This document shows positions 35,640 through 44,586 of a stretch of DNA of 64,000 nucleotides, piece by piece. Each line of letters starts with the position of its first letter. Positions within the stretch are counted from its first letter, which is position 1. The stretch lies in NCBI GenBank assembly GCA_002163155.1, contig MAAO01000008.1, positions 267,354 through 331,353 of the forward strand. Direction: 5' to 3'. A program made the translations under genes and the position numbers. Source of the stretch: Halobacteriovorax marinus. GTDB lineage: Bacteria; Bdellovibrionota; Bacteriovoracia; Bacteriovoracales; Bacteriovoracaceae. The notes under the pieces were generated by a model. That model was not told the origin of the DNA and did no database searches. It saw only the letters and a list, made by a program, of their open reading frames with translations.

Positions 35640-35662
35640 CTCGGTCCGTACAATGGACCGAG
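35640..35662 (+). terminator. Candidate terminator after the 35095-35625 gene
   Basis: CTCGGTCC / GGACCGAG, a perfect 8-bp stem with a 7-nt loop, 15 nt after the stop codon. The following sequence (ATCTTGCT) is only weakly T-rich. Confidence 0.6.
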
Positions 35663-35801
35663 ATCTTGCTACTGAATACTGTCTAAAAGATTAACTAAAA
35701 TCGATAAATAGTTATAACTACGTACAGTAACCGCGTAACTCTGACTCCTTAGTAAAGATTACAAATTCAGTTAATTCCAAGGCTTACGCCGTAAATAAAA
35801 A

Positions 35802-35830
35802 TTGACTAACCCCTTTCTTACATTCATTAT
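35802..35830 (+). promoter_or_regulatory. Sigma70-type promoter of the 35868-36314 gene
   Basis: TTGACT (35802-35807, five of six) and CATTAT (35825-35830, four of six) are 17 bp apart. This predicts a 5' leader of about 30 nt ending in GGAGAGAGC before the ATG. Confidence 0.55.
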
Positions 35831-35867
35831 GTTTCAAAAATAAAATCAATTAATTTTTGGAGAGAGC

Positions 35868-36314
35868 ATGAAACTAATCAGCAGTTTAGTAATTTTACTT
35901 ACTATTACAATGTCATTTGAAGCACAAGCATGGGACGAGTTTGAAGCAAGTGGAGTTGATGTATCAACTTGGCTATATGATAACTCTAGTGAAATCAGTG
36001 AGTGGTCTGAATTTACTAAATTACAACACTCAAGAGGTGGAGCTTTAATCATTAAAGAAAAGACACTTAAGAGCCACAAAACAATCGTTGCTGTTACTCA
36101 GAAAGTCGTGAATACAACTAATATTCCATACTGTCTTTTTGCAGATCTAAAAGATAAGAAGAATGCAATCAATACATTTGTAAATGGTGGCGAAACTCTT
36201 ATTATGCCAGGTGAAGAGAAGTTCATCGGTGGTTACAGAATTAAGAAGCTTGGTAGGAACTGGAAAGTTCGTTGGTCATTCAAAGGAAGAACTAACCTTA
36301 GCCGTTGTAACTAA
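35868..36314 (+). CDS. Small secreted protein, unknown function
   Basis: A 148-residue product with a signal peptide ('MKLISSLVILLTITMSFEAQ') cut near 'AQAWDEF'. The mature beta-rich chain includes 'SEWSEFTKLQHSRGGALIIK', a Cys in 'NIPYCLFADLKDKK' and a C-terminal Cys ('TNLSRCN') that could pair with it. A strong ribosome binding site (GGAGAG), a promoter upstream and a near-ideal terminator downstream mark a well-expressed single gene. The 'RIKKLGRNWKVRWSFKG' end is basic. No family recognised. Confidence 0.72.
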   Translation: MKLISSLVILLTITMSFEAQAWDEFEASGVDVSTWLYDNSSEISEWSEFTKLQHSRGGALIIKEKTLKSHKTIVAVTQKVVNTTNIPYCLFADLKDKKNAINTFVNGGETLIMPGEEKFIGGYRIKKLGRNWKVRWSFKGRTNLSRCN

Positions 36315-36350
36315 TTCGCAAAATACACATCAAAACCATTCATAAATACT

Positions 36351-36376
36351 AGGCCTCACTTTGAGGCCTTTTTTTA
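36351..36376 (+). terminator. Rho-independent terminator of the 35868-36314 gene
   Basis: AGGCCTCA-CTT-TGAGGCCT, a perfect 8-bp stem with a 3-nt loop, followed directly by a run of T, 37 nt after the stop codon. Confidence 0.92.
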
Positions 36377-36492
36377 TTTCAAATCTCAATATCTAGACTA
36401 CCTAAATTTTCTACACACTCAATAAAAATGTATTGATCGAAAATCAAAGCTGTGGCATTAAAGGCCATTAAAAATTTTAGGAGTTTACTCAA

Positions 36493-38769
36493 ATGAAAAT
36501 CGGATCAATTATTCTATTCTATATGACTTTTATGGCTAATATTCTTGCCTCTAATTACTATCAAACGACTGTTAAGCCGATTTTTGATAATAGATGCATT
36601 GCATGTCATGCCTGTAATGAATCCCCTTGTCAGCTTAAACTGACATCCTATGAAGGTGTGATGAGAGGGGCCCATCCTAGTAGTGTATACGAATCTAGAA
36701 TTTTCAAACCCCTTGAACTCCATAGACTGGGAAAAGATGCTAAGACAATCGCTGAGTGGCGTAAGAAGGGATTTTGGTCAGTCATTGAAAACTCTGAAGA
36801 AGCAAGTTCAGGAGAAGCAGTTGATAATTCTCTATTAAGTAACTTTATAATGCTAGGGCAAAAGAATAACTCGAAAACAGGCTTTAGTGTTCCAACAAGA
36901 AGAGAGTCAGAAACTTGTGTTGATAAAAAAGTAGATTTTAACAAACATATTACAGAGAATAAGCTTGGAAGCTATGGAATGCCTTTTGGATTTCCAGCTC
37001 TTTCAAATAAAGAAATTAAGAATATTCAAACATGGATAGCTCTTGGAGCAAAGAATGACCATGTGAACACAATTGATCTTTCAAACTTAAAGAGAATTAA
37101 GCAATTTGAAGATTTTCTAAATGGACAGGACCTAAAATCAAAGTGGACTGCCAAGTATATCTATGAACACTTATATCTCGCCCACTTTTCATTTCCAGAT
37201 AGTAAAAAGCAAGATGAGTTCTTTGAATTAATTAGATCAAAGACTCCAGCTCCTTTAAAAATTGATGAAGCTATAACAAATAGACCATATGAAGATCCAA
37301 AAGTTAAAATTTATTACCGCTTAAGAAAAATTACGAGCACAATTGTTTTAAAAACTCACCTAGTGCTCAACCTCTCAGATGCTTATCTAGTAAGATTAAA
37401 GAAACAATTCTTAGAAGCAGAGTGGAATAAAGAGAGAATGGTTGAAGTTAATTACAAGACGGGGAATCCTTTTATAAACTTTACTCCAATACCAGCTGTT
37501 ATCAGATATCAATTTCTACTTGATAACGCTAAATTAATGATTGATTTCTTTACGAGAGGTCCTGTCTGTAATGGTGGTATGGCGACATATGCAGTGAGAG
37601 ACCATTTTTGGGCGATATTCTTAGACCCTAAGGCAGACCCTAGTGTACAAGACGAAAAATACTTCGATGAAGCTTCTAAGTATCTAATTATGCCACATGA
37701 CAGAGGTGATGAAGATAACTTCCTACGTTTTAGAAGAAAACTTAAAAAGTTTGAAAAACTTCACGCCAAAAAAATAAGTGAATTTCATGAGACAGGATTA
37801 AGCGCAACAGACATCTGGGACGGAGAAAAGACCAACCCTAGTGCAATTCTTACTATTTTTAGACATGGAAAAAGTACTTCCGTTCACTACGGAAGGCATG
37901 GATCTATGCCTAATACAAAGTGGGTAGTTGACTACCCAATTTTTGAAAGAATTTATTACTTACTAGTTGCTGGATTTGATGTTTATGGAACGACTAGACA
38001 TAAGCTGGATACTAGAAGATATATGGAACAATTAAGAAGAGAAAGTGAAGACCTTTACCTTGCTTTTCTTCCTAAGGACAAGAGAATAGAAGTTAGAAAA
38101 CGTTGGTATACTAAAAGACCTGGGCAAGGGATTGTTATTTCAAACTCTATGAGAAAAACATATTATCTTGAAAAGATAAACTCTGAAAACAGTTACAAAG
38201 GTACAGAAAGAACTGATGATGAATTCATTAACCGAGTGACAAAGAATATTTTCACAAAGAAAGTGACTGGAAAAATAGACTCTCTAAATGTAGAACCAGA
38301 TACTTTAGCCGCAGGTGATGAATTAACAAATATTCTTAGGTTGATAACTAAGAAAGCAACTCCATTTGCAAAATTCTTCAAAGATACTAATTATTTAGAA
38401 ATAAGGATGCCTAATCAGAAAAATAAATACTTTGGAATACTTGCAAATAAATTTCACTCGCGCATGAATATAATGCTTAATGAAGCTGCGACAAGATACC
38501 CTGAGAAAGATTATTTAAGTCTACATAAGACACTAAGATTTAGTCATATTAATCAAATCTTCTCAATCTCTTTTGAACAACTGGGAATGTTTGTTAAAGA
38601 TATACAAAAAATTACGACAGAAGAAGGCTACAACTCTCTTGTAATGAAATATGGTGTTGTGAGAAACCAGATGGATTTCTGGTCTTTCTACGATCGTATA
38701 GTCGCCCATTATAAAAAGCTTTCCCCTATTGAATCTGGCGTCCTAGATTTAAATAGATATGTTGATTAA
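36493..38769 (+). CDS. cti: Fatty acid cis/trans isomerase, copy 2
   Basis: A 758-residue exported protein (signal peptide 'MKIGSIILFYMTFMANILAS'), homologous along its length to the 29361-31829 product. The haem c motif CIACH is in 'DNRCIACHACNESPCQLKLT'. Shared segments include 'YGMPFGFPALSNKEIKNIQT', 'FTRGPVCNGGMATYAVRDHF', 'FRHGKSTSVHYGRHGSMPNT' and a C-terminal 'LSPIESGVLDLNRY'. Unlike copy 1 it has a cleavable-type signal rather than an obvious anchor and is a single gene. Cti acts in the periplasm on phospholipid acyl chains. GGAG lies before the ATG. Two copies within about 7 kb but on opposite strands suggest an old duplication. Confidence 0.88.
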   Translation: MKIGSIILFYMTFMANILASNYYQTTVKPIFDNRCIACHACNESPCQLKLTSYEGVMRGAHPSSVYESRIFKPLELHRLGKDAKTIAEWRKKGFWSVIENSEEASSGEAVDNSLLSNFIMLGQKNNSKTGFSVPTRRESETCVDKKVDFNKHITENKLGSYGMPFGFPALSNKEIKNIQTWIALGAKNDHVNTIDLSNLKRIKQFEDFLNGQDLKSKWTAKYIYEHLYLAHFSFPDSKKQDEFFELIRSKTPAPLKIDEAITNRPYEDPKVKIYYRLRKITSTIVLKTHLVLNLSDAYLVRLKKQFLEAEWNKERMVEVNYKTGNPFINFTPIPAVIRYQFLLDNAKLMIDFFTRGPVCNGGMATYAVRDHFWAIFLDPKADPSVQDEKYFDEASKYLIMPHDRGDEDNFLRFRRKLKKFEKLHAKKISEFHETGLSATDIWDGEKTNPSAILTIFRHGKSTSVHYGRHGSMPNTKWVVDYPIFERIYYLLVAGFDVYGTTRHKLDTRRYMEQLRRESEDLYLAFLPKDKRIEVRKRWYTKRPGQGIVISNSMRKTYYLEKINSENSYKGTERTDDEFINRVTKNIFTKKVTGKIDSLNVEPDTLAAGDELTNILRLITKKATPFAKFFKDTNYLEIRMPNQKNKYFGILANKFHSRMNIMLNEAATRYPEKDYLSLHKTLRFSHINQIFSISFEQLGMFVKDIQKITTEEGYNSLVMKYGVVRNQMDFWSFYDRIVAHYKKLSPIESGVLDLNRYVD

Positions 38770-38865
38770 AATATAACAAAATGGTTGAAGTTGAACTACT
38801 AGCTTTGAATCGACCATTGCAGTCTTAGCTTGCCATTCCCCTAAGTGTTGAGTTTCCTCTTAGAC

Positions 38866-38910
38866 TCCAGTAATATAGTATTAATTGTCAGTACTATATT
38901 CACTGCTGGA
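38866..38910 (+). promoter_or_regulatory. Inverted repeat ahead of the monooxygenase gene, possible operator or leader hairpin
   Basis: AATATAGTA (38872-38880) and TACTATATT (38892-38900) are exact inverted arms around an 11-nt spacer. Outer TCCAG and CTGGA extend the pairing across an asymmetric bulge. The right end includes GGA of the GGAG ribosome binding site for ATG 38918. It could be a repressor operator or an RNA hairpin that masks the binding site. Confidence 0.4.
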
Positions 38911-38917
38911 GAATGAG

Positions 38918-40378
38918 ATGCAGAAAGAGTACCAAGTCATTATTATTGGAAGTGGTTTTGGTGGGCAAGTGGCCGCTATAAATCTTAATAAGCAGGGAAT
39001 TTCAGACTATCTCATCTTAGAGCGCAAGCACACTATGGGTGGAACTTGGGTTCAGAACACTTACCCTGGCGCTGCAGTTGATATTCCTTCCCCTCTCTAT
39101 TCTATTGCAAGAGAACCTTTCAATTGGTCTCAACTCTTTGCAGGGCAAGAACAATTACGAGAATACACAGAATACATTATTAGAAAGCACAAACTTAGAG
39201 AGAAAACTTCAACAGACTCGAACGTTACTAAGATTGAATGGATTGAAAGTATATATAAGTGGCGAATACATATTGTGAATAAGGGTATAGTTCATGCCCA
39301 ATTTGTCGTAAATGCTTCAGGGCCATTGAGTAATCCTACCATTCCAAAGTTCAAAGGAATGGAAAGTTTTCAAGGAGTCACTTTTCACTCAGGTTCCTGG
39401 GATCACAGCTATGACTATAAGGGAAAGCGTGCGGCAATAATTGGTAGTGGGGCCAGTGCTGCTCAGATCATTCCAAAGATCGCCCCAGACGTTGCTGAGT
39501 TACATATATTACAGCGTACTCCTCCTTGGGTAATGCCTCGCTATGACTATAAATTTAAAGAGTGGCAACGCTCTATACTAAAGAATAAAACTATATATAA
39601 GCTACTAAGACTTTGTATCTATTGGTGGCTTGAACTTAGAGTTATCGGATTAAAGTATTCAAAAACTTTGCTAAAACTTTTGGGAAGAGATATTGCCATT
39701 AGACATCTTAATTCCCAAATCAAAGATCCTGAATTACGTAAGAAAGTAAAACCGAAATACACTATTGGTTGTAAGCGAGTAATACTTTCTGACACCTTAT
39801 ATCCCTCATATAATTTAGAAAACGTCAGTCTCTATGACAAAACTAGCGGTATAAAAGAAATAACTAAGACTGGCATTACAACAGTTACAGGGGAAGAGCT
39901 TGGATTAGATCTTATTATATACTCTACAGGATACAATACCGTTGATAATGCATTACCTTATGAGGTTATTGGACGTGATGGAAAATCTCTTGCTGAGGAG
40001 TGGGAAGACTTTCCAAGGGCCTATTTAGGGACATCTGTTCCTTACTTTCCAAATTTATTCATGATCCTAGGACCAAATACAGGAATTGGACATACTTCCG
40101 CAATTTTTATTATTGAATCACAATTGAAATATATTATAAATAGTATTCAATTATTAAATAAGCTTAAAAAGAAATCTATCGAAGTCAAAGAGTCAGCTGA
40201 AGCTCGATACACTGAACATATTCATAAAGAAATGGCCTCTACAGTATGGCAACAGGGAGGATGTAATAGTTGGTACAAAAGCAAGAGTGGAAAAATTGTG
40301 GCGATGTTTCCTGGTTTTAGCTTTACCTTTAGGCGTTGGACTAAGAAAATAAAAAATGACGATCATAAAGTTTCTTAA
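38918..40378 (+). CDS. Flavin-dependent (Baeyer-Villiger-type) monooxygenase
   Basis: The ATG at 38918 follows GGAG; the track's TTG start (38885) lies inside the upstream inverted repeat. The protein is 486 residues. An FAD-binding Rossmann motif GSGFGG is at about residues 8-13, and a second, NAD(P)H-type motif GSGASA is near 180. The Baeyer-Villiger fingerprint FxGxxxHxxxW[PD] appears as 'FQGVTFHSGSWD'. Family segments 'GGTWVQNTYPGAAVDIPSPL' and 'ILQRTPPWVMPRYDYKF' are also present. Such enzymes oxidise ketones to esters or lactones with O2 and NADPH; the substrate cannot be told. It follows cti copy 2 on the same strand after about 150 nt. Confidence 0.88.
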   Translation: MQKEYQVIIIGSGFGGQVAAINLNKQGISDYLILERKHTMGGTWVQNTYPGAAVDIPSPLYSIAREPFNWSQLFAGQEQLREYTEYIIRKHKLREKTSTDSNVTKIEWIESIYKWRIHIVNKGIVHAQFVVNASGPLSNPTIPKFKGMESFQGVTFHSGSWDHSYDYKGKRAAIIGSGASAAQIIPKIAPDVAELHILQRTPPWVMPRYDYKFKEWQRSILKNKTIYKLLRLCIYWWLELRVIGLKYSKTLLKLLGRDIAIRHLNSQIKDPELRKKVKPKYTIGCKRVILSDTLYPSYNLENVSLYDKTSGIKEITKTGITTVTGEELGLDLIIYSTGYNTVDNALPYEVIGRDGKSLAEEWEDFPRAYLGTSVPYFPNLFMILGPNTGIGHTSAIFIIESQLKYIINSIQLLNKLKKKSIEVKESAEARYTEHIHKEMASTVWQQGGCNSWYKSKSGKIVAMFPGFSFTFRRWTKKIKNDDHKVS

Positions 40379-40432
40379 AAAACAAACTTCACATTTATCA
40401 ACAAATAACTCAGGATCTTAGAACTAAAATTG

Positions 40433-40482
40433 TTCGCCAACTTAAAAGAATGGCGAATTATTCTAGTAAGTATTATTCGCCA
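40433..40482 (+). repeat. Alternating TTCGCCA / TGGCGAA inverted repeats
   Basis: TTCGCCA (40433), TGGCGAA (40451) and TTCGCCA (40476) occur in series, so the middle copy can pair with either neighbour, giving two mutually exclusive hairpins. A fourth partial copy (TTGGCGC) follows near 40494. It lies between the monooxygenase stop and the 40609 gene, so it may be a terminator or an attenuator-like leader. Confidence 0.45.
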
Positions 40483-40608
40483 CTAATGTAGCTTGGCGCT
40501 CTTTCTAAACTCATTTAATATTTTCAATTGAATAATTAAATTGGATTCCCTATATCTTCTTTATCGAAAAAATAAACAAATAATTGTTTAACAATCTAGG
40601 AGATTAAA

Positions 40609-41103
40609 ATGAAAACAATCATCATGCTTGCATTAATTGCACTATCAGCATCTGCTTCGGCACACAAATTTGTAACAACAATCGTTCCTACAATGAACAT
40701 GGAAAGTGGATTTGAATTTCAAAGTGTAAAAGTAACAAACATTTGTCAATTAGAAGATGGAAGTTTTAAAACTGTAGAAAAGATAAAAAATAGATGTGTT
40801 AAGTATTCAAGAAACTTTAGAAATGCACAAGAGTATAGAGATGCAAGACACGGATGTAGAAAAAAAGGTTCTTTACATTTATTTTCTGCAGAAACTAAAC
40901 AATCTGGTTACTGTGCAGAGTACGGAAGAGATAATGATAACGATTATGGATGTTTAAGAGTTGCATACAACACTGTTGCTAAGCCACTTACTTACTTAAT
41001 CAAAAAAGTTAGAATAAACACTAGAGGTGGAGAAAATAGAGACGACAGAGTGATTGATGAAGTTCTTTCAACGACTTCTTTCACAATTCCATCTTGTAAC
41101 TAA
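40609..41103 (+). CDS. Secreted cysteine-containing protein, unknown function
   Basis: A 164-residue product with a signal peptide ('MKTIIMLALIALSASASA'), AGGAGA before the ATG and a strong terminator after it. The mature chain has six cysteines ('NICQLED', 'NRCVKYS', 'HGCRKKG', 'GYCAEYG', 'YGCLRVA', 'IPSCN'), consistent with three disulphides, and is rich in basic and aromatic residues. Its codon use favours adenine-ending triplets even for this genome. No family recognised; probably a small stable extracellular or periplasmic domain. Confidence 0.72.
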   Translation: MKTIIMLALIALSASASAHKFVTTIVPTMNMESGFEFQSVKVTNICQLEDGSFKTVEKIKNRCVKYSRNFRNAQEYRDARHGCRKKGSLHLFSAETKQSGYCAEYGRDNDNDYGCLRVAYNTVAKPLTYLIKKVRINTRGGENRDDRVIDEVLSTTSFTIPSCN

Positions 41104-41115
41104 TCGTTTCAACAG

Positions 41116-41152
41116 CATGGTCCGGATCTTGTCCCGGACTATGTTTTTTTTT
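41116..41152 (+). terminator. Rho-independent terminator of the 40609-41103 gene
   Basis: CATGGTCCGG / CCGGACTATG, a ten-pair stem with one G-T pair and an 8-nt loop, followed by nine T. It starts 13 nt after the stop codon. Confidence 0.92.
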
Positions 41153-41894
41153 AATTTAAAGTATCTACAGCAATTAATGAAAACACTGGCAATTCACCTT
41201 TAAATTTTTCTTCATTTAAAATATTTGTAATTTCTTGTACCGCTTTCTTTTGGATAGTCTGTATTCGTACTAGTCCTTCAAGGTTTAAAGATTCAGATAA
41301 GTTGTGATACAAGTTTGGTCCTATTCTTTTGTCAGGATCAATCTTTATAAAGTCTGCAACACTTTTAAAGTTTTTAATAAATGACTGATCAGGTAACCTA
41401 AAGGTAGAGACTTTCGTCTTTATGATCCCATTGTTTTCAACTAGAATATCAGCAGAGAATAATTTATCAGTGGAATTAATCCCTACTTGCCCAAAGAGCC
41501 GTAGAACCTCATCCCTTGTTACACCTGAATTATTTGCAGCAAGCTTTAAAATTAAATATGAGATTTGATTATCTAGGACACTATCATCAATTTGTGTAAT
41601 AGGATTATTTTGGCCAGTACCTGTTAAAAGGTAAACACAAATAAAGTGTTCACTCAAGGCCTTTGGTAATGAGTCCCTAACAATATACAAGTCATGAGTA
41701 TTGAAAATATAAAAAACAATTTTTAAAAGGTTTTCGCTATTAGGTAAACGCTTAGAGTTTCCACCTCTAATTCGTCGTAAAGTAGTTTCAGCAATTCCCA
41801 TACGCAGAGCTAGAGCGTTGATACTTAAATTTGGAGTCCTTTCTAAGTACTCCGATATAAGATAGGAAAGTTCTTTTACTTTATCTAACTCCAT
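41151..41894 (-). CDS. Helix-turn-helix protein, probable transcriptional regulator
   Basis: A 247-residue cytoplasmic protein. Residues about 14-50 contain a phage-repressor-like helix-turn-helix ('LSINALALRMGIAETTLRRI') followed by a basic loop. The remaining 190 residues are mostly helical ('DEVLRLFGQVGINSTDKLFS') with an all-alpha look and no recognisable ligand-binding fold. It lies 5 nt after the 41900-42655 gene, whose product is exported, so the two are probably co-transcribed. That pairing, a DNA-binding protein with a secreted protein, is unusual for a simple repressor. DNA targets unknown. Confidence 0.7.
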   Translation of the reverse strand: MELDKVKELSYLISEYLERTPNLSINALALRMGIAETTLRRIRGGNSKRLPNSENLLKIVFYIFNTHDLYIVRDSLPKALSEHFICVYLLTGTGQNNPITQIDDSVLDNQISYLILKLAANNSGVTRDEVLRLFGQVGINSTDKLFSADILVENNGIIKTKVSTFRLPDQSFIKNFKSVADFIKIDPDKRIGPNLYHNLSESLNLEGLVRIQTIQKKAVQEITNILNEEKFKGELPVFSLIAVDTLN

Positions 41895-41899
41895 ACTTT

Positions 41900-42655
41900 C
41901 TAATCGTCCTTCTTTATGAACATTTTAGATCGAGGCAAGATGCTTTTGTTTAATATAATATTCTCATAAGTCGTATCAATGTTGAATATACGATCTAAGT
42001 GCATCTTCTTTTTTCTGGCCCGTAGTAAAGCTTTTGAACTATACTTTAAAGAGACTGCAACTCTACCCGAGCCTCCTCCACTTTGTTCTCCTCCCATATA
42101 CTTCTTAGAAAAGTCATTCCAATCAGAAAAAGAACTAAAGTCGACATCACTTATTTTTTCAGAAAAATTTTCTTCTAAAGAAAATCGAGTTTTCTCACCA
42201 TGACGTTTAAGATAAGTTTCGAAATTATTATATATCTTCCATTTCTCATTAAAAATATCATTTATTCCGTGATTCTTTAGATTTCCATAAACTATGGCCT
42301 CAGCAGTAGTTGCGTTTTTTTCAATCGCTACAATGGCAGTACTATTGAAGACAATCTTATTCTCACATTCAGCTATATGTGCAATTTCAAATTTCTTACT
42401 ATCGCGATTGTAAAAGCGGTGACTTGACTGAAGAACAATATTTCTATCGAAAACTTCCTGATGTCCTAAATTTAATTGTATTCTTTTTACAACTGCTACT
42501 GCAGAATGTGCATTAGAATCAACAATTTCTCTTACATATCCACTATCAAAGCAAAGTTTATTAACTTCAACTTTTTTTCCATTAAACTGTATCTTTGCAG
42601 GTTGTGCGTGCACAAGAGAACAAAGAATAAATATCGAGAGTAACTTAAGATGCAT
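41900..42655 (-). CDS. Exported protein, unknown function
   Basis: A 251-residue product with a signal peptide ('MHLKLLSIFILCSLVHAQPA'). The first 110 mature residues are beta-rich with two cysteines ('NKLCFDSGY', 'AECENKI'). A helical and basic C-terminal part follows ('KALLRARKKKMHLDRIFNID'), with a Gly-rich joint ('GGEQSGGGSGRVAVSLKYS') near residue 197. No family recognised. It is first of a two-gene unit with the HTH protein, 5 nt apart. Confidence 0.65.
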   Translation of the reverse strand: MHLKLLSIFILCSLVHAQPAKIQFNGKKVEVNKLCFDSGYVREIVDSNAHSAVAVVKRIQLNLGHQEVFDRNIVLQSSHRFYNRDSKKFEIAHIAECENKIVFNSTAIVAIEKNATTAEAIVYGNLKNHGINDIFNEKWKIYNNFETYLKRHGEKTRFSLEENFSEKISDVDFSSFSDWNDFSKKYMGGEQSGGGSGRVAVSLKYSSKALLRARKKKMHLDRIFNIDTTYENIILNKSILPRSKMFIKKDD

Positions 42656-42901
42656 AGTAGGTCCTATATTAAGCAGAAGATAATTTTATAGCAAAGTACC
42701 ACTAACAAGATAATGACTTTGTAATAATTTCATTCACTTAACGAACTTAAAAAAAGCAAATGTAAGCTAAACAACTGTTTTATATACGGGATAATACCTT
42801 TTAGAAATTGAATTGTGCAGAGACCAGCATAGTTTACATTAATTCTTATAGGAGTAGTATTAAATCATACCGAAAAATCAATCACTCTAAGAGGAGGATC
42901 T

Positions 42902-43378
42902 ATGAAAAAGTTTTCAAAAATTGTATTCTTGTCTACTCTCTTTGTTGGTTTAACTTCATGCTCATTAACACAAATAAAAAAAGACAAGAGTGTTTCAGGA
43001 ACAAGCATTGATGTACTTAGAAATAGTGAAAGTATAAGTATTGCAGGAATAAGTAAAACAGACATAAAAGTTAAAATAATGACCAAGAGTGGAAAAGAAT
43101 GTTTAGGCACTTTTATGTATAAAAGTAGTTATAAAGGCTACATGGGAATTTCTGATCCCAAGAACGTGTATTACGGAAAATTTTCTCCAGCATCCTCTTC
43201 TTGTAAGGACGCTCTAGGAGAGAACACTGGTAATGATATTGCGCTAGTTCATTTCAGAACTGGAGGAATATTTAGTTCAGCCATTATGGGAAAAGAATTT
43301 GTTCGAATCTGTAAGGAAAAAGACAACCATGGCCTATGTAATCCACATAATACATTTAGCTTATCTGAGTCGAAATAG
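42902..43378 (+). CDS. Lipoprotein, unknown function
   Basis: A 158-residue product with a lipoprotein signal peptide: 'FLSTLFVGLTSCSLTQ', lipobox LTSC with the acylated Cys at residue 20. Ser follows the Cys, so there is no inner-membrane retention signal by the E. coli rule and an outer-membrane location is likely. The mature part has a beta pattern ('VKIMTKSGKECLGTFMYKSS') and four further cysteines (KECLG, SSCKD, RICKE, GLCNP). AGAGGAGG precedes the ATG. Overlapping track frames at 42808 and 42865 are shadows. Confidence 0.75.
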   Translation: MKKFSKIVFLSTLFVGLTSCSLTQIKKDKSVSGTSIDVLRNSESISIAGISKTDIKVKIMTKSGKECLGTFMYKSSYKGYMGISDPKNVYYGKFSPASSSCKDALGENTGNDIALVHFRTGGIFSSAIMGKEFVRICKEKDNHGLCNPHNTFSLSESK

Positions 43379-43390
43379 TTTTTAAACTTT

Positions 43391-43422
43391 CGTTCCAGTT
43401 GATTTATTCATTAACTGGAACG
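43391..43422. terminator. Hairpin between convergent genes, candidate bidirectional terminator
   Basis: CGTTCCAGTT / AACTGGAACG, a perfect ten-pair stem with a 12-nt loop, between the lipoprotein stop (43378) and the ATP-grasp stop (43436). T-runs are weak on both sides. Confidence 0.6.
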
Positions 43423-43435
43423 AGAGCGGTGTTTC

Positions 43436-44281
43436 TTAAAAATTAAGCTTTTTTATAATTGCATTAGCAAAATTTTCTGAGGCAGCAGGGTCAAAGTTTA
43501 AATATAGAGCTGGTTCAATTAATTCCACTTCTCCAATAAATCTCCAAAGCCCTTCCTCATTCTTTAAGAGGTCAATTCTAGAGAACAGACTTGTCGGAGC
43601 AAACTTTAAACTAATAGACTCAGCGTATTGAATCGTTTCAAAATCCGGTTTAAATGCTGTTATACAACTTCCATACTCTTCTTGAGATCTAAAATCTCCA
43701 CTCTTTGGCACCTTAGTAATGGCATGAGAAAATTTCCCATTAAAAAGGATGAGAGAAATTTCACCGTCAATATGAATTGATTTTAAAAATGGTTGAATAA
43801 GCATAACTTCGCTTATTTCTGAAATAGGTGTGTTTCTTTCAAAGATCTTAATTCCTATAGAACTTGCACCAACAAGAGGTTTAACCAAAATCTTTTCACT
43901 ATCAAACTTTTGAAATGCACTCTCTATACTTTCTTTATTAATTTCACTTTGTATTGAAGGAACAATTTCAAACCCAAGCTGCACTAAATCTAACAAGTAA
44001 GACTTAGTATAATTCTTTGAGACAATGTCATAACTATTCAGAAGTGAAATATCCGCAGGAAGGTTTCTAAGGAATTCTAAGAATTGTTCAATGTGCTCTG
44101 TATAATCCCAAGTGCTTCTTATAATAATAGCGTCATATTGTTTCCAATCAATTCCCTCTTCATTCCAAATGACAAACTCTGCAAAAATGTTCTTTTCTAA
44201 AAGAAAAGGAAAAATTAAATCATCATCCAAGTAAGCGTTTGGATCAATTTCTTTGCAAGAGAGAAGAGCAATTTTTTTCAT
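43436..44281 (-). CDS. ATP-grasp family ligase-like protein
   Basis: The track starts at 44338, but the family-type opening 'MKKIALLSCKEID' begins at Met 20 (ATG 44281), giving 281 residues; neither start has a strong ribosome binding site. The N-domain includes 'YDAIIIRSTWDYTEHIEQFL', a RimK/glutathione-synthetase-like stretch. ATP-grasp features follow: 'EKILVKPLVGASSIGIKIFE' (ATP-binding Lys and small-residue loop), 'LIQPFLKSIHIDGEISLILF', and the metal-binding end 'FIGEVELIEPALYLNFDPAA'. Such enzymes join a carboxylate to an amine using ATP. It resembles uncharacterised prokaryotic glutathione-synthetase-like proteins; the substrate is unknown. Single gene. Confidence 0.82.
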   Translation of the reverse strand: MKKIALLSCKEIDPNAYLDDDLIFPFLLEKNIFAEFVIWNEEGIDWKQYDAIIIRSTWDYTEHIEQFLEFLRNLPADISLLNSYDIVSKNYTKSYLLDLVQLGFEIVPSIQSEINKESIESAFQKFDSEKILVKPLVGASSIGIKIFERNTPISEISEVMLIQPFLKSIHIDGEISLILFNGKFSHAITKVPKSGDFRSQEEYGSCITAFKPDFETIQYAESISLKFAPTSLFSRIDLLKNEEGLWRFIGEVELIEPALYLNFDPAASENFANAIIKKLNF

Positions 44282-44586
44282 AGAGACTAAATCAACATAT
44301 AAATTGTTATTAAGAATAATATAAAATTTAATATACACTAGTATTAAAGATTAAGCTCACTGATTCTCGACTTAAAAACGAAAAACTCAAAAACTATTAA
44401 ATTCATACTACAGATAGAAAGAGACATGATTTATAAATGACGTATAACTATACTTGACTTGAATGCTGCTTTCTAAAAACACGTAACTCCCTAAGAAAGG
44501 TATTGCGATTCAGAAATTAAATTAAAGATAGATAAAAGATTATCTACAATCATATGAGGAAAGATAAAACTATTATATAATTAAAT

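Noticed and set aside
42808-43110. Frames at 42808 and 42865 over the start of the lipoprotein gene.
   Set aside because: The lipoprotein start has AGAGGAGG and a lipobox; these frames have neither.
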